Assembly (NCBI GenBank): GCA_910588555.1
Contig: CAJUPC010000034.1
Coordinates: 1 to 17,290, forward strand
Origin: Candidatus Gastranaerophilales bacterium
GTDB lineage: Bacteria; Cyanobacteriota; Vampirovibrionia; Gastranaerophilales; Gastranaerophilaceae
Direction of reading: 5' to 3'
DNA length: 17,290 nucleotides
Shown: positions 13,292 to 17,290 of the stretch, piece after piece
How the letters are laid out: each line of letters starts with the position of its first letter
Position numbering within the stretch: the stretch's first letter is position 1
Made by a program: the position numbers and the translations under genes
The notes under the pieces: generated by a model
Told to the model about the DNA's origin: nothing
Database searches by the model: none
The model's input: only the letters and a program-made list of their open reading frames with translations

Positions 13292-13322
13292 AAAAGGGTT
13301 GATTTTTTATCAGCCCTTTTTT
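13292..13322 (+). terminator. Terminator of the ECF operon
   Basis: AAAAGGGTTGAT (13292-13303) pairs with ATCAGCCCTTTT (13309-13320) with one G-T wobble, 5-nt loop and a T-run. Confidence 0.85.
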
Positions 13323-13356
13323 AATATATAGTTATTATTTTTTAGAGAGGATTAAA

Positions 13357-14265
13357 ATGAATATTGCAGAAAACATTCTTAAGTTAATTGGAAAAACACC
13401 GCTTGTTAAAATTAATAAATTGAACACAGGTAATGCTGTAGTTCTTGCTAAAGTTGAAAGTTTTAATCCTGCAGGTTCTGTAAAAGACCGTCCCGCACTT
13501 AATATGATTGAAGATGCAGAAAAAAGGGGGGTAATAAATAAAGATACGGTTATTATTGAACCTACAAGCGGGAATACCGGTATCGGACTTGCTATGGTTT
13601 GTGCTGTAAGAGGTTATAGAATGATTTTGACAATGCCCGAAACTATGAGTGAAGAACGCCGCAAACTTTTAGCTGCTTTTGGGGCGGAGCTGGTTTTGAC
13701 AGACGGTGCAAAAGGTATGCAGGGCGCTGTTGATAAGGCGAACGAACTTCATAATGAAATTAAAAATTCATTTATTCCACAGCAATTTAATAACCCTGCA
13801 AATCCCGAAATTCATACTAATACTACAGCAGAAGAAATCTGGCATGATACGGACGGCAAAGTTGATATTATAATTGCAGGTGTCGGTACAGGCGGAACAA
13901 TTTCAGGTATCGCAAAAGGGTTGAAGGCAAAAAATCCTAATATAAAAGCAGTTGCTGTTGAACCTTTATCATCTCCATTGTTGTCGAAAGGGCAGGCTGG
14001 CCCTCACAAAATTCAAGGTATTGGGGCTAATTTTATACCTGAAAATTTTGATAAAAATACAGTCGATGAAATTTTTACAGTATCAAATGAAGACGCTATA
14101 GAAACAGCCCGCCGCTGTGCAAAAGAAGAAGGAATTTTATGCGGAATTTCATCAGGTGCAGCTGTATATACAGCAATCGAATATTCTAAAAAATCTGAGA
14201 ACAAAGACAAAATAATTGTTGCAATTCTTCCGGACACAGGCGAAAGATATTTAAGCGTTTTATAG
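13357..14265 (+). CDS. cysK: Cysteine synthase (O-acetylserine sulfhydrylase)
   Basis: The 302-aa PLP enzyme makes cysteine from O-acetylserine and sulfide. It has the CysK/CysM family marks: Lys43 in NPAGSVKDRPA as the Schiff-base lysine, the substrate-binding TSGNTG (70-75), the phosphate-binding GVGTGGT (175-181), and GISSGA (263-268) with the Ser near the pyridine nitrogen. The length matches single-domain CysK. Telling CysK from CysM or a cystathionine beta-synthase-like member needs a tree; KIQGIGANFIPENFD is CysK-like. GAGAGGA lies before the ATG. It stands alone, between the ECF operon terminator and a shared terminator with groEL; no cysE or sulfate genes are seen. Confidence 0.93.
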   Translation: MNIAENILKLIGKTPLVKINKLNTGNAVVLAKVESFNPAGSVKDRPALNMIEDAEKRGVINKDTVIIEPTSGNTGIGLAMVCAVRGYRMILTMPETMSEERRKLLAAFGAELVLTDGAKGMQGAVDKANELHNEIKNSFIPQQFNNPANPEIHTNTTAEEIWHDTDGKVDIIIAGVGTGGTISGIAKGLKAKNPNIKAVAVEPLSSPLLSKGQAGPHKIQGIGANFIPENFDKNTVDEIFTVSNEDAIETARRCAKEEGILCGISSGAAVYTAIEYSKKSENKDKIIVAILPDTGERYLSVL

Positions 14266-14293
14266 ACCATAAAGTTATATTTGTCAATACTAT

Positions 14294-14330
14294 AAAAAAA
14301 GACGGGATTTCAGTCCCGTCTTTTTTTTTA
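14294..14330. terminator. Bidirectional terminator between cysK and groEL
   Basis: GACGGGA (14301-14307) pairs with TCCCGTC (14314-14320), extended by an A-run pairing a T-run. Poly-T follows on both strands, so it serves both convergent genes. Confidence 0.9.
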
Positions 14331-14343
14331 TTTTAAGGATTTA

Positions 14344-15987
14344 TTAAAATCCTCCCATTCCTCCCATACCTTGCGGCATAGCAGGTATTTCGGGTTTTTC
14401 TTCAGGAATATCAACAACTGCTGCTTCTGTTGTCAATAACATAGAACCTACAGACGCCGCATTGATTAGTGCTGAACGTGTTACTTTTGCAGGGTCTACA
14501 ATACCTGATTTAAACATATCAACATATTCGTCGTTCAATGCGTCATAACCGTAAGCTCCGTCGTGTGAAAGAACAGTGTCGATTACAACGTCAGCTTTTG
14601 CACCTGCGTTATGAGCGATTGCTCTTAAAGGTACATCAAGTGCTGATGTTAAGATTTTGAAGCCGATTTTTTCATCATCTGATGAGAAGTTTGTTGAGTT
14701 TACAAGTTTTGAAAGTTCTTGTTGAACTCTTACTAAAGCAACACCGCCGCCGGGAACGATACCTTCTTCGTTAGCTGCACGTGTAGCGTTCAATGCGTCT
14801 TCAATTCTCAATTTTCTTTCTTTAAGCTCAACTTCTGAAGCTGCGCCGACTTCGATTACTGCAACGCCGCCTGAAAGTTTTGCAACGCGTTCTTGAAGTT
14901 TTTCTCTATCGTATTCACTGTCAGAAGCTTCAATTTGTTTTCTGATAAGTTTAATTCTGTCTTGAACAGCGTTTCTTGTCTCTTCGCCAACAACTATTGT
15001 TGTTTCGTCTTTAGTAACAGTAACGCGTTTAGCTTTACCAAGCATTTGAGTTGTGACGTTTTCAAGTTTAATGCCTAATTCTTCTGTGAACATTTCACCG
15101 CCAGTTAAAACTGCGATATCTTCAAGCATAGCTTTTCTTCTGTCGCCAAATCCGGGAGCTTTTACCGCAACTGCTCTTAATACTTTTCTCATTGTGTTTA
15201 CAACAAGAGTTGCTAATGCTTCGCCTTCGATGTCTTCTGCGATAAGCAATAAAGAGCGTCCGTCGCGTGCAACCTGTTCAAGTAACGGAACCAAATCGGA
15301 AATTAAGTTGATTTTTTTGTTACAGCAGAATACATAAGCGTCTTCAAGCACTGCTTCCATTCTTTCTGCATCTGTAACAAAGTAAGGTGATAAATAACCT
15401 TTGTCGAATTGCATACCTTCAACAACTTTTAAGTTAGTACCGAAAGATTTGCTTTCTTCAACAGTAATAACACCGTCATGTCCGACTTTTTCCATTGCTT
15501 CTGCAATAAGTTCGCCGATTTCGCGGTTGTTGCCTGCTGAAATTGCCGCAACCTGTGCGATTTCTTCTTTTGTATTAACAGGTCTTGACATGTCTTTGAT
15601 GTTTTTAACAGCGATTTCAACAGCTTTGTCAATACCGCGTTTCATAGACATAGGATTTGCACCTGCTGTAAGGTTTTTCAAACCTTCTCTAACGATTGCC
15701 TGAGCAAGAACAGAAGCGGTTGTTGTACCGTCGCCTGCTACATCGTTTGTTTTTGATGAGACTTCTTTAAGAAGCTGTGCGCCTGCATTTTCAAGTCCAT
15801 CTTTAAGTTCGATTTCTTTTGCGATAGTAACGCCGTCATTAACGATTTGGGGTGCACCGTATTTTTTTTCTAAAATAACATTTCTGCCTTTAGGTCCGAG
15901 TGTAACCTTAACAGCGTCAGCAACTGCGTCTATACCTTTAAGAAGCGATTTTCTGGCTTCTTCTTGAAATACTATACGTTTTGCCAT
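14344..15987 (-). CDS. groL: Chaperonin GroEL (60 kDa subunit)
   Basis: The 547-aa protein is full length and highly conserved, with the start AKRIVFQEEARKSLLKG, the nucleotide-binding TLGPKGRNV (29-37) and DGTTTA (86-91), the hinge/apical region, the ATP-site IVPGGGVAL, and the flexible Gly-Met tail ending GGMGGF. It forms the double-ring cage that folds client proteins with GroES and ATP. AAGGAG before the ATG overlaps the GroES stop codon; 12 nt separate the two genes, so they form one operon. It is the only groEL in the window, although cyanobacteria often have two. Confidence 0.98.
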   Translation of the reverse strand: MAKRIVFQEEARKSLLKGIDAVADAVKVTLGPKGRNVILEKKYGAPQIVNDGVTIAKEIELKDGLENAGAQLLKEVSSKTNDVAGDGTTTASVLAQAIVREGLKNLTAGANPMSMKRGIDKAVEIAVKNIKDMSRPVNTKEEIAQVAAISAGNNREIGELIAEAMEKVGHDGVITVEESKSFGTNLKVVEGMQFDKGYLSPYFVTDAERMEAVLEDAYVFCCNKKINLISDLVPLLEQVARDGRSLLLIAEDIEGEALATLVVNTMRKVLRAVAVKAPGFGDRRKAMLEDIAVLTGGEMFTEELGIKLENVTTQMLGKAKRVTVTKDETTIVVGEETRNAVQDRIKLIRKQIEASDSEYDREKLQERVAKLSGGVAVIEVGAASEVELKERKLRIEDALNATRAANEEGIVPGGGVALVRVQQELSKLVNSTNFSSDDEKIGFKILTSALDVPLRAIAHNAGAKADVVIDTVLSHDGAYGYDALNDEYVDMFKSGIVDPAKVTRSALINAASVGSMLLTTEAAVVDIPEEKPEIPAMPQGMGGMGGF

Positions 15988-15999
15988 TTTTATTTCTCC

Positions 16000-16284
16000 T
16001 TACTGTATAATTGCTAATGCGTCTTTAATTGAAAGAATTTTGTATTCTACGCCGTCCATTTTAATGTCTGTACCAGCGTATTTAGCGTAAAGAATAATAT
16101 CTCCTGCTTTAACGTCCATAGGTTCTCTTTCGCCTTTGTCGTTCATTTTGCCTTCTCCGACAGCAACGACTTCACCTTTTTGAGGTTTTTCTTTAGCACT
16201 GTCCGGAATAAAAATTCCGCCTGAAGTTTGTTCGGTATCTTCAATAACTTTAATAACAATTCTGTCACCTAATGGTTTTAACAT
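16000..16284 (-). CDS. groS: Co-chaperonin GroES (10 kDa subunit)
   Basis: The 94-aa protein has the standard GroES layout: KPLGDRIVIKV at the start, the mobile loop (about 17-33) with SGGIFIPDSAKEKPQ, GEVVAVGEGK (37-46), and the GDIILYAKYAG strand (61-71). It caps the GroEL ring. AAGGGAG precedes the ATG and groEL follows after 12 nt. Unlike most cyanobacterial and Gram-positive groESL operons, the upstream region has no CIRCE inverted repeat (TTAGCACTC-N9-GAGTGCTAA), so HrcA control is not indicated. Confidence 0.98.
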   Translation of the reverse strand: MLKPLGDRIVIKVIEDTEQTSGGIFIPDSAKEKPQKGEVVAVGEGKMNDKGEREPMDVKAGDIILYAKYAGTDIKMDGVEYKILSIKDALAIIQ

Positions 16285-16309
16285 AATAATTCTCCCTTCT
16301 TTTACTGAT

Positions 16310-16337
16310 AATATATTTATATAACAAATTTAAACAA
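16310..16337 (-). promoter_or_regulatory. Possible groESL promoter
   Basis: Minus strand TTGTTT (16337-16332), 16-bp spacer, TATATT (16315-16310), about 26 nt before the GroES ATG. The region is so AT-rich that other alignments are possible. Confidence 0.35.
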
Positions 16338-16375
16338 AATATAAGTATCTTAAGGAAAAATTAATTTTTTAATAA

Positions 16376-16404
16376 AACAGGCCGAGAAATTTCTCGACCT
16401 TTTA
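16376..16404 (-). terminator. Hairpin after the pilin-like/lectin-fold gene
   Basis: Read on the minus strand, an 8-bp stem (16399-16392 with 16387-16380, one G-T wobble, core CGAGA/TCTCG) closes a 4-nt AATT loop. TGTTTT follows, so it can terminate transcription before groES. It begins 13 nt after the stop codon of a gene with a DGR-like variable end, so it may also serve as a target-site hairpin. Confidence 0.65.
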
Positions 16405-16412
16405 TTAAATGC

Positions 16413-17290
16413 TTATTCCACTACGCACAGCCCCAAAATGTCGGAGTTGTGGCGGTCGAACCAGCGCCATTGCGTGAGCGTGGTGCCGAAGTACCTAAAG
16501 TACGCGCCGTAGCCGAAGTACTCCTCACCAGACCAGACCCAGAAGGATGGTTCTGGGAAGCCATATTGACTTGCTTTACCATTGTAGGTTAGACCGTTTA
16601 CATCTTGTTTAGCGCCTACGGTTGCATTGCCTTCGTATAATAGACTTGCTATTTTAGCAAGGTCTGATGCTGTTGGCATGTTTTGTACACCGTCGCATTG
16701 TTTTACAGCACCAGCCCAGTAATCGTCGTCATAATGGCAATATTGTATGCCTAATTTACCTTCTGCTACTGCAGCTTCGCATTCAGCATAAGTCATCAGT
16801 GTTGGAGAGAACGGTGCGCCAAAACATTTGCCGTTTACTTCAATCGCGCAGGATGAACCTAAACCGTTAGCGTTAAACGCAATAACATCTTTTCTAAATT
16901 TATTCGGTCTACCATTACCGTTGATTTCAAACACCGCAGCCACACAACCTGCAGTCGCGTTACTTTCAGGTTTACCGTTACTTGTTGTCCAACCATAAGT
17001 TTTCATTGGGTCTAACGCTTGGCATTTCTTGTTGTAACTTAAAATCATTGGTGTCCCATCAGCCGTAATAATCCCAACATTATCACTAGTGTAATCTTCC
17101 GTATCCGAAGACTTCATTTTTAATTGCTTACCGGTTTTGGTTTTAGCAATCTCCCATTCTTTTCCATCTTCGAGTTTAACAGTATCCGTTGGCCAGCAGG
17201 CTCTTAAATGATTAGCGTCACACCGCTTAGCAATTTTAAAATACTTTTGCAGTTCATCAACAAACGCGTCAGTGCTGCTATATGGCCCAA
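16413..17290 (-). CDS. Pilin-like protein with C-terminal lectin-fold (DUF1566-type) domain; probable DGR target, 5' end outside the window
   Basis: The frame is open to the right edge: 57 codons precede the first internal ATG at 17117, so the visible 291 residues are the C-terminal part of a longer protein. Upstream residues (FVDELQKYFKIAKRCDAN) and EINGNGRPNKFRKDVIAF resemble the globular parts of this clade's pseudopilins, so the missing start is probably a prepilin signal. The end has NMPTASDLAKIA, then FWVWSGEEY and a terminal LGLCVV, the layout of the DUF1566/formylglycine-enzyme-like C-type-lectin fold used by DGR target proteins. Its last codons are GC-rich with runs of NNC codons, unlike the rest of the window. 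Several Cys suggest disulfides outside the cell. It lies upstream of groES on the same strand but is separated by a hairpin. Confidence 0.8.
   Translation of the reverse strand, partial: GPYSSTDAFVDELQKYFKIAKRCDANHLRACWPTDTVKLEDGKEWEIAKTKTGKQLKMKSSDTEDYTSDNVGIITADGTPMILSYNKKCQALDPMKTYGWTTSNGKPESNATAGCVAAVFEINGNGRPNKFRKDVIAFNANGLGSSCAIEVNGKCFGAPFSPTLMTYAECEAAVAEGKLGIQYCHYDDDYWAGAVKQCDGVQNMPTASDLAKIASLLYEGNATVGAKQDVNGLTYNGKASQYGFPEPSFWVWSGEEYFGYGAYFRYFGTTLTQWRWFDRHNSDILGLCVVE
16419..16544 (-). other. Candidate DGR variable region (VR)
   Basis: By hand count 74 of 126 bases are G or C (about 59%), against clearly AT-rich DNA around it. Two runs of codons all end in C: five at 16520-16506 (Tyr, Phe, Gly, Tyr, Gly) and seven at 16460-16440 (Phe, Asp, Arg, His, Asn, Ser, Asp). 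AAC codons in a template repeat, randomised at both A, give exactly NNC codons. The position at the extreme 3' end of a lectin-fold gene is the canonical VR place. No template repeat was found in the window. Confidence 0.6.

Noticed and set aside
15053..15703. Plus-strand ORFs over groEL
   Set aside because: Antisense shadows typical of conserved groEL; no start signals.
16285..16412. CIRCE / HrcA operator upstream of groES
   Set aside because: Searched by eye on both strands; no TTAGCACTC or GAGTGCTAA arms are present.
1..17290. CRISPR array, insertion sequence or DGR template repeat/reverse transcriptase within the window
   Set aside because: No regularly spaced direct repeats, no transposase, no reverse-transcriptase motif and no adenine-rich near-copy of the variable region were seen.

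Overview
The window is AT-rich, densely coded bacterial DNA. The organism is most likely a non-photosynthetic cyanobacterial relative of the Candidatus Gastranaerophilales / Melainabacteria (Vampirovibrionia) type. This is inferred from pilin-like proteins with the FTLAEVLITLG signature, a DUF151 bifunctional nuclease, TrmFO, an MlaE/MlaF pair, and lineage-type proteins carrying short FTG motifs. No 16S or marker tree is available here, so the assignment is probable rather than proven.

Layout. Positions 1-740 (minus) hold the start of an unknown gene running off the left edge and a hexapeptide sugar O-acetyltransferase, each with its own recognisable promoter. Positions 741-1356 are poor in convincing genes: one possible gene remnant and one doubtful membrane ORF. 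A tRNA-Ser(GCU) (minus, 1400-1488) is followed by a bifunctional nuclease, two small paralogous proteins of 66 and 58 aa, a possible 52-aa minus-strand protein and a 66-aa DUF1858 CxxC protein. Positions 3100-4136 hold a hairpin-rich leader and a type IV pilin-like gene whose natural start is separated from its body by a run of ten G. A 639-aa minus-strand protein of an unnamed family follows. A divergent intergenic region with two palindromes then leads to trmFO, which looks leaderless.

Positions 7652-11714 are all minus strand: two overlapping small membrane proteins related to the 639-aa protein, mlaE (also with a near-leaderless consensus promoter), mlaF, and a class I/II aminotransferase. 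Positions 11826-13285 (plus) form a compact envelope-stress module: a zinc-finger anti-sigma factor, an ECF sigma factor and a Spy/CpxP-like periplasmic protein with two Cys-Asn-Cys motifs, preceded by an ECF-type promoter. cysK follows on the plus strand. groES-groEL lies on the minus strand.

The right edge holds the most interesting gene: the 3' 291 codons of a pilin-like protein ending in a C-type-lectin-like (DUF1566-type) domain. Its last ~125 bp are GC-rich and full of consecutive NNC codons, which is what a diversity-generating retroelement (DGR) variable region looks like. An 8-bp-stem, 4-nt-loop hairpin lies 13 nt past the stop codon. No template repeat or reverse transcriptase was seen in the window, so the DGR would have to act from outside it.

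Most functions here are housekeeping: tRNA modification, chaperonin, cysteine synthesis, lipid transport. The accessory interest lies in the putative DGR target, the poly-G pilin gene, the ECF module and the FTG membrane family.
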